From Shimia sediminis (GTDB lineage: Bacteria; Pseudomonadota; Alphaproteobacteria; Rhodobacterales; Rhodobacteraceae), in contig NZ_RYZK01000017.1 in the NCBI RefSeq assembly GCF_003990645.1, forward strand, positions 1 through 49,280: DNA of 49,280 bases, read 5' to 3'. The notes beneath the pieces are model-generated. The model had not been told where the DNA came from. It saw nothing but the letters and a program-made list of their open reading frames with translations, and made no database searches. Positions 1 through 6,682 of the stretch are shown here, in pieces (within the stretch, counting starts at the first letter, position 1; each line of letters begins with the position of its first letter). The position numbers and the translations under genes were made by a program.

Positions 1-89
1 CGGCGCATTTGCCAGAAACTCGCTTGTAGCTCCCATACAGAAACTCCCCTCAAACCAAAGAAGCCCCTGAATCGCAGATCAGGCGTCAT
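1..89 (-). other. Possible start of a small ORF running off the left edge
   Basis: On the minus strand an ATG at 89 opens a frame of 29 codons that continues past position 1 without a stop. It begins MTPDLRFRGFFGLRG and I do not recognise it. It follows rhs tip 1 in the place where an immunity gene would be expected. No good ribosome binding site precedes the ATG, so it may simply be open sequence. Low confidence. Confidence 0.2.
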
Positions 90-116
90 GTCGTAAGTGT
101 GGGGGCGGCGCACCGC

Positions 117-818
117 TTACGGATATTCGCCGCCATGAATGTACATTTGGGTCCGGCCACCTGCAGTGTGACCGTCGGGAACAAGGATAGTTCTTTGCTT
201 CCCCCAAGCCTCTCTCGATCCCCATCCCGTCACAGCTTTGAAAACATTCCATCGATTTATGGCATTTGGATCTACCGAGTATGATCCTTCGGGTGTTGGG
301 CCAAAGTTCGACTTGTACATATCATCTGAACACTGACATGACTCGGGGCGACCTGAAACTGCTGGAATACTTGAGATTTGCCTGCCGCTGGAGTCGAAGG
401 TATTCACAGACGAACCATCGAAAACGACACTCTGTTCCCCCCTTGGATCAATGAACCTCCCCGGCGACTGCAGGGCATAGGCATACACACTCGCGCCATC
501 AACGAGTCCGAGGGGGTCTCCCTGGATGTACCGCCCTGTCGTCGGATCATACTCCCGCATCCAGTTCTGATGCAGCTCGCTCTCACAGTGATAGACCTGT
601 CCGGGGAAGCGCAGGCCGGTGTCGAGGCCGGTGGAGGTGTGCACCGCGCCAAACGGCTTGTGGCTGAGCGTTGAGGCCACGACGCCGAGGCTGTCGGTCG
701 CAAGTACAGGCTTGCCGATGTGGTCGGTGCGGATGAAGTACACATTGCCACCCGAGACTGCCGCCACTGGCTCCAGCCCCAGCCAGATATACTCGGCAAT
801 GCAAAGGTCGAAAAGCAA
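117..818 (-). CDS. Orphan Rhs tip 1: Rhs core fragment fused to a truncated DUF2778/Tlde1-like domain
   Basis: The ORF encodes 233 residues. Residues about 9-128 are the conserved end of an Rhs core: WLGLEPVAAV, YFIRTDHIGKPVLATD, TGLRFPGQ, RYIQGDPLGLVDG and the DPRGE boundary after which Rhs toxins vary. The following ~105 residues (VVFDGSS, SIPAVSG, GPTPEGSYSV, WGSREAWGKQR, MYIHGG) resemble DUF2778, the L,D-transpeptidase-like fold of Tlde1 peptidoglycan toxins. That family ends with H...S.GC; here the frame stops five residues after IHGG, so the Ser/Cys part is missing. The apparent TTG start at 818 has no ribosome binding site and lies just upstream of a junction where Rhs homology begins abruptly. 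I infer a displaced, decayed C-terminal tip rather than an independent gene. The Rhs assignment is firm; the toxin-fold call is pattern-based. Confidence 0.75.
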   Translation of the reverse strand: MLFDLCIAEYIWLGLEPVAAVSGGNVYFIRTDHIGKPVLATDSLGVVASTLSHKPFGAVHTSTGLDTGLRFPGQVYHCESELHQNWMREYDPTTGRYIQGDPLGLVDGASVYAYALQSPGRFIDPRGEQSVVFDGSSVNTFDSSGRQISSIPAVSGRPESCQCSDDMYKSNFGPTPEGSYSVDPNAINRWNVFKAVTGWGSREAWGKQRTILVPDGHTAGGRTQMYIHGGEYP

Positions 819-944
819 CCGTTTAAGCTCAATCTAGCGGAAACTAACGCGTCGTCACATCTTTCAAGTATTGCACGGTAAGCAATACCTAATGTTCAGG
901 TGTCTGGGATCACTTCAAAAGATGATGAATTGCAGTTCACTAAT

Positions 945-1316
945 TCATCGGCGCAGCTCAAAATCGAGCTGATCTTCTTTGTTCACAAATATGTAATAGT
1001 TGGCGCCTTCTGGGGGCTTGGGTAGTTGAAAGGCGATTTCAATTTGGCCTATAAAAATTGTTTTTAAAAAGGGCTCTTTATTAATCAATCCAACAAGCAA
1101 TTGGTTGGGTAGCACCCTAATTGTGTCTCCAAATTCATCAATTTCACGAATTCGTTTAGGCAATGAAACAGAAACCAACTTTTGTTTCGGGTTTTGATCC
1201 GGATGAAGGACCTCCTGATGGAAGTCCTCCAGCATTCTCGCAACACCTTCCGACAAGCAAATCTCCGAAACATCGGCGTGTGTTTCCTCGTAGTACTTTT
1301 TGTCAAATGAATGCAT
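945..1316 (-). CDS. Candidate immunity protein of rhs tip 2
   Basis: A 123-residue protein beginning MHSFDKKYYEE. I do not recognise its family. It is soluble and rather acidic, has no signal peptide or membrane segment, and its DNA is clearly lower in GC than the dcw genes. The start is chosen because its ATG (1316-1314) shares a base with the TGA stop of tip 2 (1318-1316), giving a TGATG translational coupling typical of toxin/immunity pairs. A longer version starting at 1346 is possible but would overlap the toxin by 30 bases. The role as immunity is inferred from position, size, coupling and base composition only. Confidence 0.65.
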   Translation of the reverse strand: MHSFDKKYYEETHADVSEICLSEGVARMLEDFHQEVLHPDQNPKQKLVSVSLPKRIREIDEFGDTIRVLPNQLLVGLINKEPFLKTIFIGQIEIAFQLPKPPEGANYYIFVNKEDQLDFELRR

Positions 1317-1969
1317 CAGAGTGTCACCCAAATCGGCGTCTCGCACAGATGGTAGCCTTCATGATCGGTGGCTATACTACGTCCATTTTCACATTGATAA
1401 AAGCATGCGGTGCGTAACTTATCAGTCCCTCCATGATCAATTGCAGTATGGGAATTGACAAGATTACATTTTGTACTCTTGCCGCCTCCACCTTCTTCGA
1501 CGCCCTTGAACTCTGTTACCGGCGGCAAAATCGGATCATAGATACTCGTGCCTTCGCACTGTTGCGGTGGAGGTCGCATCAAGAACCAACATTTTGGGTC
1601 CATCGCACAAAGAAGCTTCGCTGCATCCTTTACTGACTCGCCCCTCGGATCCACATACCTCCCCGGCGATTGCAGCGCATAGGCATACACTGATGCCCCA
1701 TCGACGAGTCCCAACGGATCCCCTTGAATATACCGCCCCGTGGTCGGATCATAATCCCGCATCCAGTTTTGATGCAACTCGCTCTCCCAGTGATAGACCT
1801 GTCCGGGGAAACGCAGGCCGGTGTCGAGGCCGGTGGATGTATGCATCTCGCCAAACGGCTTGTGGCTGATCGTTGAGGCCACAACGCCCAAGGCATCGGT
1901 CGCCAGCACAGGCTTGCCGATGTGGTCGGTGCGGATGAAGTACATGATGCCACCCGAAACCGCCGCCAC
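1316..1969 (-). CDS. Orphan Rhs tip 2: Rhs core end with a small unrecognised cysteine-containing C-terminal domain
   Basis: The 217 residues start (GTG at 1969) inside a conserved Rhs core that reads through TDHIGKPVLATD, TGLRFPGQVYHWE, RYIQGDPLGLVDG and DPRGE. The last ~105 residues are a different tip with six or more cysteines (LLCAMDPKC, TACFYQC, YHLCETPI) that I cannot assign to a known toxin family. Rhs homology extends further upstream to about 2104, but there the core is broken by an in-frame TGA at 1984-1986, where tip 1 has TGG (Trp of EYIWLGLEP). This piece therefore cannot be read from the upstream core without a recombination event. It is directly coupled to the candidate immunity gene at 945-1316. 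Confidence 0.75.
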   Translation of the reverse strand: MAAVSGGIMYFIRTDHIGKPVLATDALGVVASTISHKPFGEMHTSTGLDTGLRFPGQVYHWESELHQNWMRDYDPTTGRYIQGDPLGLVDGASVYAYALQSPGRYVDPRGESVKDAAKLLCAMDPKCWFLMRPPPQQCEGTSIYDPILPPVTEFKGVEEGGGGKSTKCNLVNSHTAIDHGGTDKLRTACFYQCENGRSIATDHEGYHLCETPIWVTL

Positions 1970-2104
1970 AGGCTCCAGTCCCAGTCAGACATTCTCGGTC
2001 AACAGCGCGCCGGTGCTGCCATCATCCTCAGCAATCCGGTTGCCGCTCAGGTCGTGCACCACCTCCTGGCCTTCCTCGTCATAGAGGTGTTCCCCATGGA
2101 ACGT
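1970..2104 (-). pseudogene. Rhs core fragment upstream of tip 2, separated by a nonsense codon
   Basis: Read on the minus strand, this stretch encodes HLYDEEGQE and NRIAEDDGSTGALLTENV, a normal Rhs core sequence, followed by TGA in place of the tryptophan codon of the WLGLEP motif. It is in the same frame as the tip 2 ORF. I see no start codon with a ribosome binding site. It is most likely a leftover of the homology arm on which the tip was inserted. Confidence 0.6.
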
Positions 2105-2148
2105 TTGCCATGCCTCTTAATAAGCACGGTTGAAGCTGAACTATCACC

Positions 2149-2394
2149 TTATTTTGATTTAGGCTGTTTGGAGCTCTTAACCTCCAAACTCACCAAGGCC
2201 ATAAGTCCCCAAACAAATCCAAATCCGAGAATGTGCACCCTCCAATCCCAGTGGCCGTACTCAAGCCTAAATGCTGGGACCGAAGCGAGCCAAAAAGCAA
2301 ACGGCAGATACCTTAAGGCTCGGTTGTTTTCAGACTGCAGCCAGAAAATCCCAACCGACAGAATTGAAAGTAAACCAAGTATCAAGGTTATCAT
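2149..2394 (-). CDS. Small membrane protein, candidate immunity protein of rhs tip 3
   Basis: An 81-residue hydrophobic protein with about three membrane segments (ILGLLSILSVGIFWL, YLPFAFWLASVPAF, ILGFGFVWGLMALVSL) and a basic C-terminus. The start is ATG at 2394, preceded by a good ribosome binding site (AAGGAG, 6 bases upstream). An in-frame GTG at 2424 would overlap the tip 3 stop. The gene begins about 20 bases after tip 3 and is low in GC. A membrane immunity protein would suit a toxin acting at or across the inner membrane; this is inference. I do not recognise the family. Confidence 0.6.
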   Translation of the reverse strand: MITLILGLLSILSVGIFWLQSENNRALRYLPFAFWLASVPAFRLEYGHWDWRVHILGFGFVWGLMALVSLEVKSSKQPKSK

Positions 2395-2413
2395 TACCAG
2401 CTCCTTGTTAGAG

Positions 2414-3133
2414 TTACATTGCACTTATCAGATCAGATAGAGGGGACCTCTTGTCTGATTTGCAATAGCAATCATCCTCGATCCGGAGGGGAACTGGCGC
2501 CAGAATTTTCTTCGTATATGTCGTAATGGCTACAACACCAGAGGCCCGCTTCGCTTTTCTTGTAGCCTTGTACACGCTAACCGGAGATGCACCTACCGCA
2601 CCAAAAGCACCGCTAAGAATAACATCGCTGAAATTCACACATTTCAGCGATTTCTCTAAATCAACGTCATACATGTACAAGTTTACCGCAGTTTGTATCG
2701 CGAAGTTGCTGATAGCTCCAATCGCTGCACCGATGACACCAAACTCTCCCTTCGGGTCGATGAACCTAAGAGGGCTTTGAGTCACATACCCATACACTGA
2801 CGCCCCATCGACCAGCCCCAACGGATCACCCTGAATATACTGCCCGGTGGTGGGGTCATAATCCCGCATCCAGTTCTGATGCAGCTCGCTCTCCCAGTGA
2901 TGGACCTGCCCGGGGAAGCGCAGGCCGGTGTCGAGGCCGGTGGACGTATGCACCTCACCAAAACGGCTTGTGGTTGATCGAAGAGGTCGCCGCCTGTGTT
3001 TCACCAGCGGTGCGCCGACTTTGAGAGGCGCGCCTTTGGCGAGACGGCGGGCGCGTTCCGCCCCCCCCATCGGATTGGGCGCGACGATGGGGGAGAACGC
3101 AGAGTTCGCTCCTCTCGACCTTCCCAACCTCAT
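2414..3133 (-). CDS. Orphan Rhs tip 3: frameshifted Rhs core end with a distinct C-terminal domain
   Basis: Residues from about 58 to 130 are Rhs core (RFGEVHTSTGLDTGLRF, QYIQGDPLGLVDG, FIDPKGE). The ~110-residue tip follows, opening with a glycine/alanine-rich hydrophobic stretch (GVIGAAIGAISNFA) of the kind often found between Rhs core and toxin, then a basic segment (YKATRKAKRAS). I do not recognise the toxin. Upstream of RFGEV the Rhs reading continues in another frame (SINHKPF then TGG TGA): an extra T near 2961 shifts the frame compared with tips 1 and 2. The first ~55 residues of the ORF are therefore not Rhs and probably not meaningful. It is followed by the membrane immunity candidate and lies immediately upstream of murD in opposite orientation. 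Confidence 0.7.
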   Translation of the reverse strand: MRLGRSRGANSAFSPIVAPNPMGGAERARRLAKGAPLKVGAPLVKHRRRPLRSTTSRFGEVHTSTGLDTGLRFPGQVHHWESELHQNWMRDYDPTTGQYIQGDPLGLVDGASVYGYVTQSPLRFIDPKGEFGVIGAAIGAISNFAIQTAVNLYMYDVDLEKSLKCVNFSDVILSGAFGAVGASPVSVYKATRKAKRASGVVAITTYTKKILAPVPLRIEDDCYCKSDKRSPLSDLISAM

Positions 3134-3177
3134 CCCAATCCGTTACCCATATCTCGACATGATTTGAGGGCAGAGAC

Positions 3178-4578
3178 ATGATCCCGGTTGTTGGGTTTGA
3201 CGAACAGAAAGTGGCGGTGCTGGGCCTTGGGCGCTCGGGCCTCGCGGCGGCGCGGGCGTTGCGCGAGGGCGGGGCCGAGGCGGTCTGTTGGGATGACAAT
3301 CCGGGTGCGCGGGAGGTGGCCGAGGGCGAGGGGTTTGTCTGCGCCGATCTGATGAAGCAGGGGGCGTTTGAGGATGTGGCGGCGCTGATCGTCAGCCCGG
3401 GCATCCCGCATCTTTACCCGGAGCCGAACCCGGTTGTGGCGGCGGCGCTGGCGGCGGGCGTGCCGGTGGACAATGACATCGGGTTGTTTTTCCGCTCTTT
3501 TGCGACCTCGGAGTGGCACCAGTTTGAGGTCATGCCCAAGGTGGTGGCGGTGACGGGATCAAACGGCAAGTCGACGACCTCGGCCCTGATCCATCATGTG
3601 TTGGAGCATGCCAACCGCCCCACCCAGCTGGCGGGGAACATCGGGCGCGGAGTGCTGGATATTGAGCCTGCGGTGGATGGCGACGTGGTGGTGCTGGAGT
3701 TGTCGAGTTATCAGACCGAGCTGGCGCGCAACCTGACGCCGGATGTGGCGGTGTTCACCAATCTCTCGCCCGACCACCTGGACCGCCACGGCGGCATGGG
3801 CGGGTATTTCGCGGCCAAGCGGAGGTTGTTTTCCGAAGGCGGACCGGATCGGGCGATTGTGGGCGTGGACGAGGCCGAGGGCGCGTTTCTGGCCGGGCAG
3901 TTGTCGATGGCGGCGGCGGATGACCGGGTGATCCGGGTGTCGGTCGAGGGCAAGCTGACCGGGCCGGGGTGGACTGTGTTTGCCAAGAAGGGATTCCTGG
4001 CGGAGTACCGCAAGGGGCGGCAGGCGGGGTCGATTGACCTGCGCACCATCAAGGGGTTGCCGGGGCAGCACAACCACCAGAACGCCTGTGCGGCTTATGC
4101 GGTGTGCCGGACGCTGGGGCTGGCGCCGCGGGTGATCGAAGAGGGGTTCCAGAGTTTTGGCGGGCTGCCCCATCGGTCTCAGATCGTGGCCGAGGCGGGG
4201 GGCGTGCGTTATGTGAACGACTCCAAGGCGACCAACGTGGATGCGGCAAAAAAGGCGCTTGCGGCGTTCAAACGCATCCGGTGGATCTGTGGCGGGCTGG
4301 AGAAAGAAGGCGGTCTGGGGGATTTGTCGCAGGCGGCGGGCGCGGTCGTGAAGGCCTATGTCATCGGGCGCGAGGCGGCGGGTTTTGCCATGCAGCTCAA
4401 AGGGGTTGAGGCCGAGGTTTGCGGGTCGATGGATGTGGCGGTCGCCAAGGCCGTGGCCGAGGCGGAAGAGGGCGACACGGTGCTTTTGGCGCCGGCGGCG
4501 GCGAGTTTCGACCAATACGACAGCTTTGAAAAGCGCGGCGAAGATTTTGTGGCGCGGGTTGAGGCCCTGGTGGGGTGA
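3178..4578 (+). CDS. murD: UDP-N-acetylmuramoylalanine--D-glutamate ligase (MurD)
   Basis: MurD adds D-glutamate to UDP-MurNAc-L-Ala in the cytoplasm, the second amino acid of the peptidoglycan stem. The 466 residues show an N-terminal Rossmann-like domain ([13 protein letters not shown], 14-26), the ATP-binding loop GSNGKSTT (127-134), ELSSYQ (174-179), [10 protein letters not shown] (195-204) and the AAKRRLF stretch whose Lys214 corresponds to the carbamylated lysine of Mur ligases. Length is normal. The ATG at 3178 follows GGGCAGAGAC. This is the first dcw gene in the window; in relatives mraY usually precedes it, whereas here the divergent rhs tips do. The next gene starts within its stop codon. 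Confidence 0.97.
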   Translation: MIPVVGFDEQKVAVLGLGRSGLAAARALREGGAEAVCWDDNPGAREVAEGEGFVCADLMKQGAFEDVAALIVSPGIPHLYPEPNPVVAAALAAGVPVDNDIGLFFRSFATSEWHQFEVMPKVVAVTGSNGKSTTSALIHHVLEHANRPTQLAGNIGRGVLDIEPAVDGDVVVLELSSYQTELARNLTPDVAVFTNLSPDHLDRHGGMGGYFAAKRRLFSEGGPDRAIVGVDEAEGAFLAGQLSMAAADDRVIRVSVEGKLTGPGWTVFAKKGFLAEYRKGRQAGSIDLRTIKGLPGQHNHQNACAAYAVCRTLGLAPRVIEEGFQSFGGLPHRSQIVAEAGGVRYVNDSKATNVDAAKKALAAFKRIRWICGGLEKEGGLGDLSQAAGAVVKAYVIGREAAGFAMQLKGVEAEVCGSMDVAVAKAVAEAEEGDTVLLAPAAASFDQYDSFEKRGEDFVARVEALVG

Positions 4579-5312
4579 GAGTCCGGGCTGTTTGGGTTGC
4601 ACTTTTCCTGGGTTGCGGAACAGTCGCATATTTAGCGGCCTCATGGGACAGGGATAGACCCGATCCGGTTTTCTTGGCCCGAGATCTGTATTTTCGAATT
4701 GATGAAACCGATCTTTCGATTCCGGCGGTGGCGTTTTCAAGCATGAGTGCACCGGTTGCGGAGAGCGACTCGGTTCCACCGTATTCAACGCGGGCATTCT
4801 TGTGGGGCAGCGAACGCGAGTTCCCGACGCGCGAGTACAAACGGCGCCTGTTGGACATAGCGGGGCATCAGGGTCAGCCCGCAAAGGCGGGCGACGTCAC
4901 GGTGGTCATCGGTCGTTACAAGCACCACGGCGAGTCTTTGGTGTCGTGGTCGACCTGTCGGCGCCTGACAGCCGCGTGGAGCAAGTCTCTGTGCGAGCAT
5001 GGCCCGAGGGGGTGGATGCAAGAATTGCCGCGCCAGTTCACTATTCTTGGCGCGACACGGGCCGAAGCGCTGCGTCAGAAACGCGAGATTCTTATCCCGA
5101 TCCAAGGTGCGCCGGAAGCCGTTTCTTTTTGCAGCACGCGATTTGACGATTGCATGACAGAGGTGAATGGCACTGGCGTCTTTGCTGCGTGGCGGGCGCA
5201 GTGTCGGGACACCGGATCACAGAGCTGTCGAATGGAACAAAACCTCAGGGCGCGCGCGGTTGCGCGGCTTGTCAGAGATCACATGACCATTGATGGTCGC
5301 AAGGCAGAGTGA
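4575..5312 (+). CDS. Exported or membrane-anchored protein of unknown function
   Basis: A 245-residue protein that I do not recognise. The GTG start at 4575 overlaps the murD TGA by four bases (GTGA), so translation is probably coupled to murD. Residues 5-22 form one hydrophobic segment ([18 protein letters not shown]), either a signal sequence or an N-terminal anchor, so most of the protein should lie in the periplasm. It contains several cysteines ([25 protein letters not shown]) that could form disulfides there. Base composition is lower in GC than murD. Its location suggests only that it may be expressed with the cell-wall genes. Confidence 0.6.
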   Translation: MRVRAVWVALFLGCGTVAYLAASWDRDRPDPVFLARDLYFRIDETDLSIPAVAFSSMSAPVAESDSVPPYSTRAFLWGSEREFPTREYKRRLLDIAGHQGQPAKAGDVTVVIGRYKHHGESLVSWSTCRRLTAAWSKSLCEHGPRGWMQELPRQFTILGATRAEALRQKREILIPIQGAPEAVSFCSTRFDDCMTEVNGTGVFAAWRAQCRDTGSQSCRMEQNLRARAVARLVRDHMTIDGRKAE

Positions 5313-5333
5313 TCGTGCAGGGTGCGGTTTTAA

Positions 5334-5450
5334 TCAGCATTCTCCAAAAGGTCTGAGGTTCAGTTCAAAGATGCTGGCCCGGTGGTTCTGCCGCGCGAGG
5401 GCCGACGCGGTGTCGGCGAACCCGTCGGCTGTGTACAGCAGCGAGGCTTG
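5334..5450 (-). pseudogene. Remnant of a short-chain dehydrogenase C-terminus
   Basis: On the minus strand the last ~37 codons read YTADGFADTASALARQ and FELNLRPFGEC before a stop. They match the C-terminus of the SDR gene at 5873-6574 (LTADGVADAALALARQ, FELDLRPFGESW) almost residue for residue, with divergence. The rest of the gene is missing: upstream lies the GFA gene. This is the tail of a second SDR copy, presumably left after a tandem duplication and deletion. It has no start of its own. Confidence 0.7.
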
Positions 5451-5457
5451 GCTGGCG

Positions 5458-5841
5458 CTAGCTGTCTTTTGGCAGGTCCCAGGGCTGTGCCGAGTCCCGA
5501 TAAATCGTCCTGGCAGGGACATAGAGGGTCGGGTCATCCAGAGACGCGGCGTGCACATAGACCATGTGCTGCATGCGCTGGCTCTTGCGGGTGAGGGGGG
5601 AGCCGCACTGGCTGCAGAAGCTGCTCCAGGTTGGTTGGCCGGAGCCGTCGGTCATCTGGTACTCGCGGCGCAATCCGGTGATCGTGAAGGTCGCGGCCTC
5701 GAGCGGGACCATTTCCGAGTGGCCGGTGCCGGTCAGCTGCTGGCAATCGCGGCAATGGCAGCGGAACATCGGACCCTGCGCAAGTGATCCGGAATAGGTG
5801 GTCGCGCCGCATTTGCAGCCTCCGGTCAGGGTGTCGGTCAA
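5458..5841 (-). CDS. GFA/CENP-V domain protein, zinc-binding
   Basis: A 127-residue member of the glutathione-dependent formaldehyde-activating (GFA) family. The zinc-binding cysteines are all visible: GGCKCG (C9, C11), CHCRDC (C28, C30, C33) and FCSQCG (C76, C79). Most members are of unknown substrate, so formaldehyde activation should not be assumed. The start chosen is TTG at 5841, because AGGAGG lies 7-8 bases upstream and the protein then begins just before the first cysteine motif. Longer in-frame versions would run into the SDR gene. It lies 31 bases downstream of that SDR gene and is probably co-transcribed with it. Confidence 0.85.
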   Translation of the reverse strand: MTDTLTGGCKCGATTYSGSLAQGPMFRCHCRDCQQLTGTGHSEMVPLEAATFTITGLRREYQMTDGSGQPTWSSFCSQCGSPLTRKSQRMQHMVYVHAASLDDPTLYVPARTIYRDSAQPWDLPKDS

Positions 5842-5872
5842 GGTGTGTCCTCCTGCAGATATGTGGGTGGGC

Positions 5873-6574
5873 CTACCAGCTTTCCCCGAATGGCCTGAGG
5901 TCCAGTTCAAAGGTCCAGGCCTGGCGGTCTTGCCGCGCCAGGGCCAGTGCGGCGTCGGCGACCCCGTCGGCGGTGAGATAGAAGGTGTCCGGCGCGTCGG
6001 GCATGCGCGCCCTGGTGCGTTCAAGGTCGATCACCCCGTCGAGGATCAGATAGGCGACGTGGATGCCTTCGGGGCCAAGCTGGCGGGCAAGCGACTGCGC
6101 GACAGAGCGCTGCGCGGCCTTGGAGGCGGCAAAGGCCAGCGTGCCGGGGCGGCCGCGCAGGGCGGCGCCTGCGCCAACCACGAGGAGGGTGCCGGACCCT
6201 GCGGCGCGCCATGACGGCAGGGCAGCCTGGGCGCAGCGCATCAGCCCCTTGGCGTTGACATCAAAGCCGATGTCGAGGTCCTCGGGCGCAAGATCATCGA
6301 CCGAGCCCCAGCGGGCGTTGCCTGCGTTGAAGATCAGCGTGTCGATGGGGCCCATCTGGTCGGTGATGGCAGTGATGGTTGCGGTGACGGATGCGGTGTC
6401 TGAAACGTCACAGGTGAACCCCCGTGCGTCGTCCAGGTCGGCGGCGGCCCCGGCCATGGCGTCTGTGCTGCGGGCACAGAGGGCGGTGGCATAGCCTGCT
6501 GCGGTGAACTTGCGGGCAAAGGCCATGCCGTTTCCGGGGCCGACGCCAAAGATTGCGCAGACGGGTTTGCTCAT
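5873..6574 (-). CDS. SDR-family protein lacking the catalytic tyrosine
   Basis: A 233-residue short-chain dehydrogenase/reductase fold. The nucleotide-binding glycine motif is GVGPGNG (10-16), NAG is at 83-85, and an SDR helix AASKAAQRSVAQS follows. In the usual YxxxK active site the tyrosine is phenylalanine (F148, codon TTT) while the lysine (K152) remains, and the usual serine position reads VVGAGAALRG, without serine. The protein can probably bind NAD(P) but is unlikely to act as a classical dehydrogenase. The F-containing motif may be a feature of its subfamily rather than a recent loss. A second, broken copy of the C-terminus lies at 5334-5450. Confidence 0.85.
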   Translation of the reverse strand: MSKPVCAIFGVGPGNGMAFARKFTAAGYATALCARSTDAMAGAAADLDDARGFTCDVSDTASVTATITAITDQMGPIDTLIFNAGNARWGSVDDLAPEDLDIGFDVNAKGLMRCAQAALPSWRAAGSGTLLVVGAGAALRGRPGTLAFAASKAAQRSVAQSLARQLGPEGIHVAYLILDGVIDLERTRARMPDAPDTFYLTADGVADAALALARQDRQAWTFELDLRPFGESW

Positions 6575-6618
6575 CGGGGCCTCCTGTGGCGATGCACGGG
6601 TAGTGTCGCGGGGATGCG

Positions 6619-6670
6619 CACATTTTTCTAGAAAAATGTGGCGGGGGGAAAATCTTCTAGAAGATTTTCC
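6619..6670. terminator. Two adjacent perfect palindromes centred on CTAG
   Basis: Two uninterrupted palindromes lie side by side between the SLC13 gene and the SDR gene: 22 bp at 6619-6640 (centre TTTCTAGAAA) and 24 bp at 6647-6670 (centre CTTCTAGAAG), six bases apart. Both are perfect and share TTCTAGAA at the centre. They lie just after the stop of the minus-strand SLC13 gene (6683), so a bidirectional terminator or mRNA-end hairpin is the simplest reading. Binding of a dimeric protein is the alternative. Confidence 0.55.
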
Positions 6671-6682
6671 TGGCTGGGGGTG

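Noticed and set aside
3000-3177. Possible small gene or promoter element between rhs tip 3 and murD
   Set aside because: Open frames exist on both strands but their translations are Arg/Ala-rich and inconsistent; I see only the end of the Rhs homology and the murD ribosome binding site.
3559-4884. 441-codon frame antisense to murD
   Set aside because: Arg/Pro-rich shadow with no motif; murD is certain.
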